A stretch of DNA of 49,110 nucleotides from positions 1 through 49,110 of the IMG/VR virus record IMGVR_UViG_3300025941_000005. One strand, given 5' to 3'. This document shows, piece by piece, positions 1 to 8,900 of the stretch. Each line of letters begins with the position of its first letter. Position 1 is the first letter of the stretch. The notes under the pieces were generated by a model that was not told the DNA's origin, made no database searches, and saw only the letters and a program-made list of their open reading frames with translations. The position numbers were made by a program, and so were the translations under genes. The DNA comes from a virus.

Positions 1-127
1 CCGCACAGGCTCAAACGTATAGCCAAGCTGTGGCGGGCAATGAAATAGTGACGGCCGGCCAATGCTGGATTGTCACCCTCGGCGGAACTACGACGGTGAA
101 GCTCCAGGCTTCAATCGGTGGAACGGC
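1..127. repeat. Left copy of 127-bp terminal direct repeat
   Basis: Identical to the last 127 bases of the window (48984-49110). The spike reading frame runs through the joined ends without a break, so the molecule is circular or terminally redundant. A repeat of exactly 127 bp is also what a de Bruijn assembler with k=127 leaves on a circular contig, so it is probably an assembly overlap rather than a biological terminal repeat. Confidence 0.95.
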
Positions 128-182
128 TGCGGGTACCTGCCTGATCACCCACACCACCATTAACGCGGTTAAGGTCGCGTGA
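1..182 (+). CDS. C-terminal end of tail spike (continues from the right end)
   Basis: Partial gene: the 3' end of the spike that starts at 46526. The first full codon is at position 3 and the TGA stop is at 180-182. Joining the two ends (48984 equals position 1) gives one open frame of 879 residues. This piece forms the extreme C-terminus, a beta-rich segment ending in 'INAVKVA'. Its stop lies 2 bp from the end of the convergent gene at 185-457, leaving no room for a terminator between them. Confidence 0.9.
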   Translation, partial: AQAQTYSQAVAGNEIVTAGQCWIVTLGGTTTVKLQASIGGTAAGTCLITHTTINAVKVA

Positions 183-184
183 CG

Positions 185-457
185 CTATGCTGCATTCCTT
201 TTGGCGGCATGGAAGGCGGCCCAACGTTTCCGGGTGGCTTCTGCAATCCGCTTTCGACCAGCCACACTCATTTTGCGTTTCTTGCGGGGTGTAGCTGCCA
301 ATTCGGGGACTGGCTTCAGTTTCGGCGGGCGACCGATCCGGGGGACACGCGCCACGGGCACATCAGTAACTTTTATTGCCGCGATCATTCTATCGACTTC
401 GGCTAGTTTGCCCTCATACCCAAGTCTGGCAGCTTGCAGTATTTCCAATTGAGTCAT
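185..457 (-). CDS. Small basic protein with AT-hook-like motif
   Basis: A 90-residue protein of unknown function. It has a short helical N-terminus, an AT-hook-like 'RIGRPPKLKP' near residue 40, and a very basic C-terminal helix containing 'RKKRKMSVAGRKRIAEATRK'. That helix type recurs in small hypothetical proteins of soil bacteria and their phages, and suggests nucleic-acid binding (inference). It is transcribed leftward, tail to tail with the spike gene, from the 160-bp intergenic region at 458-617. Codon use matches its neighbours. Nucleoid-like or regulatory function is possible but unproven. Confidence 0.7.
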   Translation of the reverse strand: MTQLEILQAARLGYEGKLAEVDRMIAAIKVTDVPVARVPRIGRPPKLKPVPELAATPRKKRKMSVAGRKRIAEATRKRWAAFHAAKRNAA

Positions 458-513
458 ATATGAAGATTCTAAGATTTAACCTTCAACTGGTCAAATACTC
501 CGTGGCTTTGTTT

Positions 514-574
514 AGGCATAGGGCGAGAGCCTGCGAGTTGCGCGCGAGGGAGCGAAGGCTCTCCCTATCTGCCT
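514..574. promoter_or_regulatory. Long bulged inverted repeat between divergent genes
   Basis: Arms aggca-taggg-cg-agagcc (514-531) and ggctct-cccta-tc-tgcct (557-574) form a 16-bp stem with one 2-nt bulge on each side and a 25-nt loop. No T-tract follows, so a simple terminator is unlikely. It lies between the divergent genes at 185-457 and 618-1172 and could be an operator, an RNA leader structure or a relic of the duplicated segment at 554-612. Confidence 0.6.
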
Positions 575-612
575 ATCGGGAGCAACGGAGTACCACTGCG
601 GATTCCAGGTTG
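554..612 (-). pseudogene. Decayed partial copy of the gene at 20667-20972
   Basis: These 59 bases align without gaps to 20894-20952 with 14 mismatches (about 76% identity). On the minus strand the intact gene reads 'NQESAVPLRESLDADRESLQ'. The same frame here reads 'NLESAVVLRCSR', a stop codon, then 'ADRESLR', and stays open to an LTS-stop near 485. It looks like a broken duplicate upstream of the acetyltransferase gene. The rest of 458-617 holds only the inverted repeat and presumably divergent promoters that I could not place. Confidence 0.5.
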
Positions 613-617
613 AATCA

Positions 618-1172
618 ATGAATATTCGAGTTGAATCACCCTTTCCATTTGAAGCTCTACCACGTGTTTATCGCTGGTATCAGACCTTCCGTGAAAAGAT
701 CGCTGATGACTTCGCACCAAAGACGCTCGATGAATTCATCCAGTCCCAGTTAATGAAGTGGGACCAACAGCAATCCTGGGCAATCTATGGCGACGGTGAG
801 TTAGGCGGACTGATCACCTTCGAGCGGCTTTCACCCTGGCTCGGCACTGCACATGTGCTGCTGAAACCGGAGTTCCACGGTAAGGGAATAGCGGTCAAGG
901 CCTGCAGGCAAGCGGTAAGTGAGATGTTCGCCTTGGGACTCGGCAAGCTCGAATTCCGGGTACTGGCCGGCAACCTCGCGGTAGGTTCGCTGGTCGTGAA
1001 TATCGGCGCCAAACGAGAGGGAACACTTGAAGCGCAAACCCTCACCAATGGACAGCCGCGGGACGTTTGGATTTACGGATTAACGAAACAGAGTTTTGAA
1101 GGATCACATCATGTCAATGCTATTTGCCCCGAGCGAACAGAAGAGCACAACGACCGGGCAGCAACAGTCTAG
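618..1172 (+). CDS. GNAT-family N-acetyltransferase
   Basis: A 184-residue protein with the GNAT fold pattern: an N-terminal helix pair, the strand 'WAIYGDGELGGLITFE' near residue 55, then the acetyl-CoA loop 'FHGKGIAVKA' near residue 87 (matching the Q/R-x-x-G-x-G/A motif), and 'EFRVLAGNLAV' further on. RimJ-like enzymes acetylate protein N-termini or small molecules using acetyl-CoA; the substrate here is unknown. It opens the ejection-protein block. The last 20 codons overlap the next gene's start at 1111 in another frame, so the natural fold probably ends near 'WIYGLTKQ'. Cytoplasmic; a virion protein or host protein could be the target. Confidence 0.75.
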   Translation: MNIRVESPFPFEALPRVYRWYQTFREKIADDFAPKTLDEFIQSQLMKWDQQQSWAIYGDGELGGLITFERLSPWLGTAHVLLKPEFHGKGIAVKACRQAVSEMFALGLGKLEFRVLAGNLAVGSLVVNIGAKREGTLEAQTLTNGQPRDVWIYGLTKQSFEGSHHVNAICPERTEEHNDRAATV

Positions 1173-1707
1173 CGGCACCACGTCCGGCAGCACGAGCACC
1201 CAGGCGACTCTCACGCCTGAAATGCAACAGCTCATGCAGCAGCTTTTGGGGTACTCCAATAAGTCGATGACCGACCCGATGGGGGCAATGGCGCCGATGC
1301 GGAATGCGGGCCTGCAGAATATCAATGCCAGCTACGCGAATGTACCGGGTCAAATCTCTTCACAGATGGCCAGCCGCGGCTATGGCAGCTCAGGAGCAAT
1401 GGGCGATGCGATGTTGAAAACGAATCTCGCCCGTGCAGGCGCACAATCCGGCTTTGAAGGCCAGCTTGCACAGATGGGCCAGCAACAGCAGCAGTACGGC
1501 TCAGGCCTCGCGCAACAGCTTCTCAATTCCATGAAGGGCACGACCACCACGGCGGACGGCACCACCTCATCGAGCGGCACCAATTCAGGGACGGAGACAA
1601 AGCCCGGCCCGTCGATCTTCGGCACCATCATGGGGCTCGCTGGAACTGTAGGCGGAATGGCAGCGTCTGGCGGCAGCTCGATCGCCGGCAGTTTGCTCGG
1701 CCTCTAA
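1111..1707 (+). CDS. Gln/Gly-rich probable internal virion protein
   Basis: A 198-residue protein. The ATG at 1111 is chosen because GAAGGA at 1098-1103 sits 7 nt upstream; a TTG five codons earlier is less likely. It has a Ser/Thr/Gln-rich start, a helical middle with 'EMQQLMQQLLGYS' and 'QLAQMGQQQQQYGSG', and a glycine-rich hydrophobic tail ('TIMGLAGTVGGMAASGG'). No enzyme motif is visible. Position before the giant polyvalent gene and after the tail spike, together with the composition, resembles the small ejection proteins of P22-like phages; that role is inferred. Confidence 0.65.
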   Translation: MSMLFAPSEQKSTTTGQQQSSGTTSGSTSTQATLTPEMQQLMQQLLGYSNKSMTDPMGAMAPMRNAGLQNINASYANVPGQISSQMASRGYGSSGAMGDAMLKTNLARAGAQSGFEGQLAQMGQQQQQYGSGLAQQLLNSMKGTTTTADGTTSSSGTNSGTETKPGPSIFGTIMGLAGTVGGMAASGGSSIAGSLLGL

Positions 1708-1721
1708 AAAGGACTCAACCA

Positions 1722-2906
1722 ATGGCTATCAGCAGCTTTTCCAATCCTATTCCCGATCTGGTTCAAGGCCTGTTACAAGGGCATGCGCTCGGTTTGCAGA
1801 TGCACAACCAGAAGCAGGCGGACCAGAAGTTTAAGACGGACCAGGCATTGCGCCAGCAGAACATGTCCATGCAGGACATTTTTAACCAGCAGGCGCTAGG
1901 AGAGATGGGGCGGCCAGTGAGCCCTATGGGCACGGTCACAAGCCCGGGTGTTCAGTCGATGTCCACCGGAGTACCAATCGCTGGACTGGATACCCAGGCG
2001 GGGAATCCGGACTACACCCGGAAGGCGGACGCCTCCCGCACGGTGAAGTACACCACCGCGCAGGGCAATAAGATGTCAACCGAACTCTACACGCCAGAGG
2101 AACAGGACCAGGCGGCGGCGAATAAGTCCCAACTCCTCAAGCGCGCGAATTCAACTACGTTGCGGCTCTCTCCGGAAGACCAGGCGAAGTACGGGCTTCC
2201 CGCGGACTTTCCGATTCCTAATGATCACGTCGCGCAGTATCTCAATTCGCGCGTAACGAACGACACCCGGCAGGGAATAGCGGACAGCAACAACCAAACG
2301 AAGGTAGACACCAACGCCCGCACCAATGACACCCGCGAGAACAACAACGCGAACACCAACAGCACCCGCCAGGACATTGCGGCGACGAACAATATCACCA
2401 AATCCGATATCGCAGCAGGGGTACAGACCGGCGCAAATTCGCGCAACGACAACACCAACGCCACGCGCGTGCAAGTTGGAGCGGGGAACAACGCGGCTAC
2501 CCTCGGATCGGCCAACATTCGGGCAGCGGGCACGGGCAACGGACGAACAGGGCAACCGACACCAGGGCAAGCCGGCGTACAGAATCGTTTCGATCAGAAG
2601 CGGCAGGATCTCGCACAGAAAACGATTTCAACTATTCAGGCCAAAGAGAACGCACTCCACGCGCAACGGCTCCAGATCGGCCAGACCCTTGGGGCGATGA
2701 AGCCCGCCGACCAGGAGGCAGCCAAGGCCAAACTGAATACGCTTGGCTTCCAGATCGGCGCCTACCAGACCCAGAAGGCCAAAGCGGCCGGCGCGGCAAC
2801 TCCGCCCCAGGACATTCAATCGAAGATTCCCGAAGGCCAGCAGGCTACGGGACCAGACGGCCACACCTGGATGAAGAAGGACGGCATTACCTATTTCGTG
2901 AAATAA
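1722..2906 (+). CDS. Probable internal/ejection protein, Asn/Gln/Thr-rich
   Basis: A 394-residue protein starting 14 bp after the previous gene. The first 60 residues are helical and Gln-rich. Residues about 175-270 are a polar Asn/Thr/Asp/Arg run with repeated 'NDTR' and 'NSTRQ' units ('TRQGIADSNNQTKVDTN'), and 280-345 are a predicted coiled coil ('RQDLAQKTISTIQAKENAL'). The C-terminal 'EGQQATGPDGHTWMKKDGI' resembles a small beta hairpin common in phage structural proteins. No catalytic motif. It sits directly before the giant gene (1 bp gap), so it is likely a partner or scaffold in the ejectosome (inference). Confidence 0.6.
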   Translation: MAISSFSNPIPDLVQGLLQGHALGLQMHNQKQADQKFKTDQALRQQNMSMQDIFNQQALGEMGRPVSPMGTVTSPGVQSMSTGVPIAGLDTQAGNPDYTRKADASRTVKYTTAQGNKMSTELYTPEEQDQAAANKSQLLKRANSTTLRLSPEDQAKYGLPADFPIPNDHVAQYLNSRVTNDTRQGIADSNNQTKVDTNARTNDTRENNNANTNSTRQDIAATNNITKSDIAAGVQTGANSRNDNTNATRVQVGAGNNAATLGSANIRAAGTGNGRTGQPTPGQAGVQNRFDQKRQDLAQKTISTIQAKENALHAQRLQIGQTLGAMKPADQEAAKAKLNTLGFQIGAYQTQKAKAAGAATPPQDIQSKIPEGQQATGPDGHTWMKKDGITYFVK

Positions 2907-2907
2907 C

Positions 2908-5900
2908 ATGGGCGACCTCGGGCACGGCTGGAAAATCAGCGGCGTCGATCAGACAGACGCCACAGCTCCGCCCCCAGTCGATTTAGGGAAGGGGTGGAAG
3001 ATCGGCACGGCAGCCGCGGCGCCAACCACGCCAGCACCGGCGGCAGCTCCACCACCCGTTCCCGATACGAGAACCGGCCCGCAGATTCAAGCTGAAGAAC
3101 TCGACCCGCGTACCAACCTCCCCCGCACGGCAACGCCTCAGCTCCTCTCAACTCAGCGCACAGTAGCGGCACCTCCCCAGGTAGACGACCGCTCGGACGC
3201 CCGCAAATTCCTCGAGGACCCACTGATCAGTTCGAGCGATATCGACCGGGCAATCCCTCACAACCTGGCGGACGAAGCCGCGCACCCGATTCTGACGGCA
3301 CCGTTTGGAATAGCTCGAGGACTCCTCAAGGGCGCGGCCGGAATGACAAGCCCCTTGAATGCGGGAATCGTGGCAGCGACCGGAGGCCTCGGGATGGCGG
3401 CGGAAGCGACTACGGCGGCGACTGCTCAAGCTGCCCGTGTGGCTCAGTCCGGATTATCTGCCATCTTCGCGACCCAGGCCGGCAAAGCGGTATGGGACCA
3501 GGCGCCCGAAGTGGCACGTCTTTGGAAGGCGGGCGATACTCAAGGCGCGTTAGAAGCTGGCGGGCAGACCCTCATCAATGCCGCAATGGCGGCCGGCGCC
3601 GTGACGCATGCCGCGGGCTCATTAAGGCGAGCTGCCGAAATCGGCAAGATTGCCCGAAGCCTGCAGTCCGATCTAAACGCCCGGCAGCCAGCCGAACCCC
3701 CTCAACGGCCCGCCGGATACCTCCAGGCGCCACCGGAACCGGCAGCACCACCGGCAGAGCCCAGACCGGCCGCGGCACTACCGCCGGCACCCGACGCCGC
3801 TAAAGGCTGGAAGGTCGGCGCCGATGTGTTCGACCATGACCCGGTAGGAGAAGCTCAAGAAAAGTGGATCCGCTCTCAGGAGCTGGCGGAGATTGCCAGA
3901 CGCAACCCGCCGGCAGAGCCCCAGGTAGCAGCGGAAGCACAGCCACAACCGCCAGAACCTCAGCCACAACAGCCAGTTACCGTACCCGTTCCGCAACAAC
4001 AGACTGTAGCTGAAAAGCCACAACAGGCCAACACGCTAACGCCCCAGGGTGTACCCACAGAAGGTACACCCGCACCCGAAGATACGGCACTCCTCGACGC
4101 GATCGCAGGCAAGCCTTTTGCGAAGCTCTCGCCAGCCGAAAAGGAACTGACCCGAACGATCGCGGCACGTTTGAATCAGCCGGTACCGGAAGCTCACCAG
4201 GAGACGCCTGCCGAACCCGGGCAGGGATGGCGCGCACCTCGGCCGGAAGAAGCGGCACCTGCGGCACCATCACCACCGGCAGAGCGCGCACAACCCGCCC
4301 AGCAATTCGGCGCAGACTCGAAAGCCCGTCCTGCCGCTACTGCCGAACCTGCCGCTATCGACCTGGGAAGAGGCTGGAGCATGGCGCCGGCGGAATCCCG
4401 CCCGGCGGTACCGGAACCGAAGGCGGAGGCCCCGGCGGCGCAGCAGCTCACACCACCCGAAGACCGCAAGCCCGGGTGGGTCGGTAACGTTCACCCCTCG
4501 GAATTGACGGTAGATGCTCCCCGCTTCCAGTTCAAGCAGGACGTGGGACAGGGCGGAGTCTCGGACAAGCTGAAGGATGCTCGAGCCTACAATCCCGAAT
4601 TGGGCGGCATGCTGGCCGTTTGGAAAGATCCGGCGGACGGCAAAACGTACGTGGTCAATGGACACCACCGCCTCGACTTGGCGAACCGCCTGGACGCGCC
4701 CGCGGTATCAGTCCGGTACCTCGATGCTGCCAACGCGCAGGAAGCCCGCCTAAAGGGCGCCGTTATCAATATCTCGGAAGACCAGGGCACCTCACTCGAT
4801 GCGGCTAAAGTCTTCCGTGACTCCGGTAAGTCCATCGCACAGTTGCAGGATGACGGCCTCACCATCAAGGGCAAGATTGCGAGCGAAGGTCTTTCCCTCT
4901 CGAAACTCGATCCGGCGATCTTCCGCGATGTGATCAACGGCGATTTGAAGCCGGCCCGCGGCGCCGTATTGGGCAACCTGGCGAACCATGCGGACCAGGC
5001 GAACATTTACGCCGCGATGCAGGCCCGCGAAAAGACGGGCGACGGCATGACGGACGCCCAGGTCGCGGAACTGATCCGGATGAACGATCGGGCGCCCAAG
5101 GTTGTCGAGAAGGCCTCGGACAAGGCCCAGGCCAGCATGTTTGGGGACGAAGAGGATATCGTCCGCTCGCTCTTACCTGAGAAGGCAATCGTCTCCGAAT
5201 ACGTCCGGAAGCAGTTGGGCGCCGAAAAGAAACTATTCGGCCTGGTAGGCTCGCAGGCGGCAGCCGATAAGTTAGGAGCAGCCGGCAACGTCATCAAAGC
5301 GGGCGACAACGCCAAAGTAGCCGAAGAGGCAAACCAGGGGATAGTACTTTACGACAAGTTGAGCACGCACGCGGGCCCGATCGATGCGATTCTTGATCAG
5401 GCTGCGCAACGTCTCGCAGCAGGAGAAACCAGTGGAGCAGTCAAGCAAGACACCTATCGCCAAATCCGAGAACACCTCACCGGAGAAGTCGCCAAACTCA
5501 CGGGAGTTCGGAAAGTCGATATCGGCGGAGCTGAAGGACTGGGTAAAGAACGGCCATTGCAAGCTGGCCCCGGGCAACGAAATCAACTGGACGCCCCAGG
5601 AGTTAGCAGAGATGACGCCCGAGCAGCGGAAGCGCTGCCAGCCGAAGTAAAGGCACCCGAGCCACCCGCCAAGCCCCTCCAGGCGGCCGTAGAGAAGCAT
5701 GCGGCCGTAGTGGCTGACAGTAAAGCCAAGCTCACACCAGCCGAACATAACGCGCGTGCGGCAGAACTGCGAGCGGCAGCAGCCAAGCCCAAAATCACCG
5801 TTCACCCCGACTACGTGGCGCAGGCGGAAGAGTCCCGCAAGGCCCGCGACGAGTTCCACCGGCAGAACGAAGCGGAAGAGCGAAAGCAGGAACTGGCGGA

Positions 5901-8900
5901 CGAGCTCGAGAAGGCACGCGCGGAAAACGAGCGTCTCAAGACCGCCGGCAAACCCAAGAGTTTAGTTTCCGCTTCACTCCGCAAGACTGCCGACGCGATG
6001 GCGGCCCAGATCGAAGCCAAACGTAACCCCGCGATCGCGCAGCAGAACGTGACGCGGCGCCGTTCGGATATTGCGGCCGGCATGGCGCGCGAAGCGGACG
6101 GGCTCGAAGTCATTCAGGCGAAATTGAACGGCCTGGCGGACGCCCACGACGCCGGCACGATACCCAAGAGCCTCGCTAACGTCCGCACCCGGGCACTGGT
6201 CGAAGACCTCAACACCACGCGCGAGAAATTCCCGCACCCGTTCATTCATCAGGCGCAAATTCGGGACCTCGAAAAGCTGCAGGGCAAACCGGGCACCAAG
6301 GCGGCGCTCGACATCTTGCACAGGAACCAGCGCGACTCAGAGGGCGGCGCCCGCATCACGAGCCTCGAAGACATCGGCAAGGTTCGCGAGCTGGCGGAGA
6401 AGGCGGAGAAGGCCGGCATCTCGGCTGGCAAATATGCAAAGGCGGAACTGGCGAGCGCTTCCAGACTGTACGGCGCCGGCATCACTCCCGAGAAGTGGAC
6501 GCAAGCGAAAGCGGACCTCGCCAGCATCGGCAAGGTGAAGCCCGCGGTAGCGGCAATAGAACGGCAAATTAAAGACGCTGAACGCGCACTAATCGGGCAG
6601 AAAATTGCCGGCTACTTCCCAACACCTCAGCCCGTAGTGGGGCAAATGCTCGAAGCGGCGGACATCAAGCCCGGCATGAGTGTGCTCGAGCCCTCGGCCG
6701 GCAAGGGCAATATTGCCGACCGGATCCGCACCGATTCGCCCGACTCGAAGCTCTCCGTCATCGAACGTAACGGCGACCTCCGCGGAGTGCTCGAGCTGAA
6801 AAAGCACAACCTGGTGGGCGATGACTTCCTGGAACACAACCCCGGGCGTGATGCGGAATTGCGGGCAGACCTCGGCGTGAGTCAAGAAGTACTCGACTCC
6901 TACAACCCCGCGGCCGGCATCAAGAAACTCGGCAACAACTGGATGTACACGACCGTCCAGGGGAACGATAGCCCGCTCTACGACTCCAAGCACGAAGCGG
7001 TGGAAGCGGCCGGCCGGCACAAAGAGCTGAAGCAGGCACAGCAGGAGAACCCCACTGGCTACCGTGATCTCAGCTCAGTGAAGGCAAGGCAACACCTCGC
7101 GCTGATTAAGAAGTACCAAGACCAGGGCATGAGCGAAATGGAAGCGGGCGCCCGGGCAGTTCGCGAAGTTCCAGAGGCAGCGGAAGGCACCTACGACCGG
7201 ATCGTGATGAATCCGCCGTTTGAAAACGGGCAGGATGTTGACCACGTACAGCACGCCTATAAATTGCTGAAGCCCGGCGGCCGTATCGTCTCGATCATGG
7301 GCGAGCATCCATTTTTCGCCAATGACAAAAAGTCCGTAGCATTCCGTGAGTGGCTCGAAGCGCATGGCGGCACTGATGAGAAGCTGCCGGCCGGATCCTT
7401 TGAAGCCTCGGAGCGGTCAACCGGGGTAGCGGCGCGCATGGTAACGATCGACAAGCCGGCGCTCGAAGCCGATTCCTCCCGTGTACCGATGCTTTCGGGT
7501 AACCGGAACGAGGCCTACATCCCGGGGCAGTCGACGGATTATCACTCTCAAAATATGGTGTTCGAGCCTCACGAACTCGACGGGACGGACCAGAAGCGCG
7601 TGGTAGCCCTGGTAACCAACCAGAGCGGCATGGAGTACGTTCAGCGGTTGGCCGGCAGGCCGCGGGACCAGGGCGGGCTCGAACACATAGCTACTCACCT
7701 CTCCCCTCAACATGCGGCCACGGTGGCGAATCTGGCAAAAATCGTAAACCCGAGTTCTGCCTCGCGGCAACTCGCTGCGGCGGCGCGGGAGGCTGCAAAG
7801 GCTGGCAAGTCTCTCGTGATCGTGGTGGACCACGCGAGTATTCCGGAAGAGCTCAGAACGACTGCGCTCAACGAGGAACTGGACCATCGCATTCAGTCCG
7901 AACTCCGCGGCGGAGCAGCCAGACAGCACCTCAGCGAGCAGGCTTCTAAGCGGCTCACCGAAAGCACGACTCGCGGCCAGCAGGCAACCACGTCACTGGG
8001 CCACTACGGATTCACCACACACGGCGAGGCGGCCTCGGAAATCGGAGTACGCCTCATGCGTCCAGGCCGGTACCGCGAATTGAACCTCACATTACCGGAA
8101 GCCCGTTCCCTGGGCGCCGATTATGTGCGAACGTTAAGGAAGGAGTATGGAAGTGTCCCACCAAGAGAAATCGCCCGCCGGGTCTTTGACGCACTCCGCA
8201 GCCCAGATCGACGAGGCGGAAGACAATCTGACGCGCTGCCTGGAAGCGTACGACCAGAAGGGGGAAGAGGGCCTGCAGGCGGAATTAAGCCGGATTCATC
8301 CATCGCCCGGCGCCCAACTGAGAAGGGAGCAGTACACAAGCGGCCCGTTCGCGGGGAGTTACTACCAGAGACTAGTGCCCAAGAACCGGGACTCTTCGAC
8401 GCCGACACCGAACGACAGTCGCAAGTAGACACGAAGCGCGGGGAAGACAAGCTCCTCGGCGATCAACTCACCGCACAGATTAAATCAGGCCTCGCAGCAA
8501 AACCCACGAAATTGAAGCCGGCGGAGAACCGCGGCTTATTTGAAGAGGAACGACCCGAACAGGGCGGCCTGTTCGATAGCTTTAGACTCCCCCGCAAACC
8601 CCCGCCCGCAGGACTGAGCGCTAAAGACAAGGAATCCGGCGAGAACGCGCGTTACTGGTTTACCAGCAGGCGCGACTTGTGGGGCGCCCGCGTTAACCAG
8701 GTGCTTGAAAATCTGCGAAAGGTGGTACCCGATCCGATCGACCAGGAAGCTATCGCCATCTATCGCGATTTCAAGAGCAGGCCTGGGGAACTGGCGCAAT
8801 GGCTCGCCGGCACGCACGCGGCATATGGCGAAGTGGAACGGGTCGACCACGCCCGCGAGAATATCGAGAAGCTCCGTAAGCCAATTGAACGGGCCATGAA

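Noticed and set aside
2151-2700. Frames of 104-139 codons on both strands within the 394-residue gene
   Set aside because: Arg/Val-rich or Thr/Arg-rich shadows of the low-complexity Asn/Thr region.
5272-5859. 195-codon minus-strand frame in the giant gene, overlapping the overprinted frame
   Set aside because: Cys/Phe/Gly-rich composition typical of antisense shadows in GC-rich DNA; no ribosome site.
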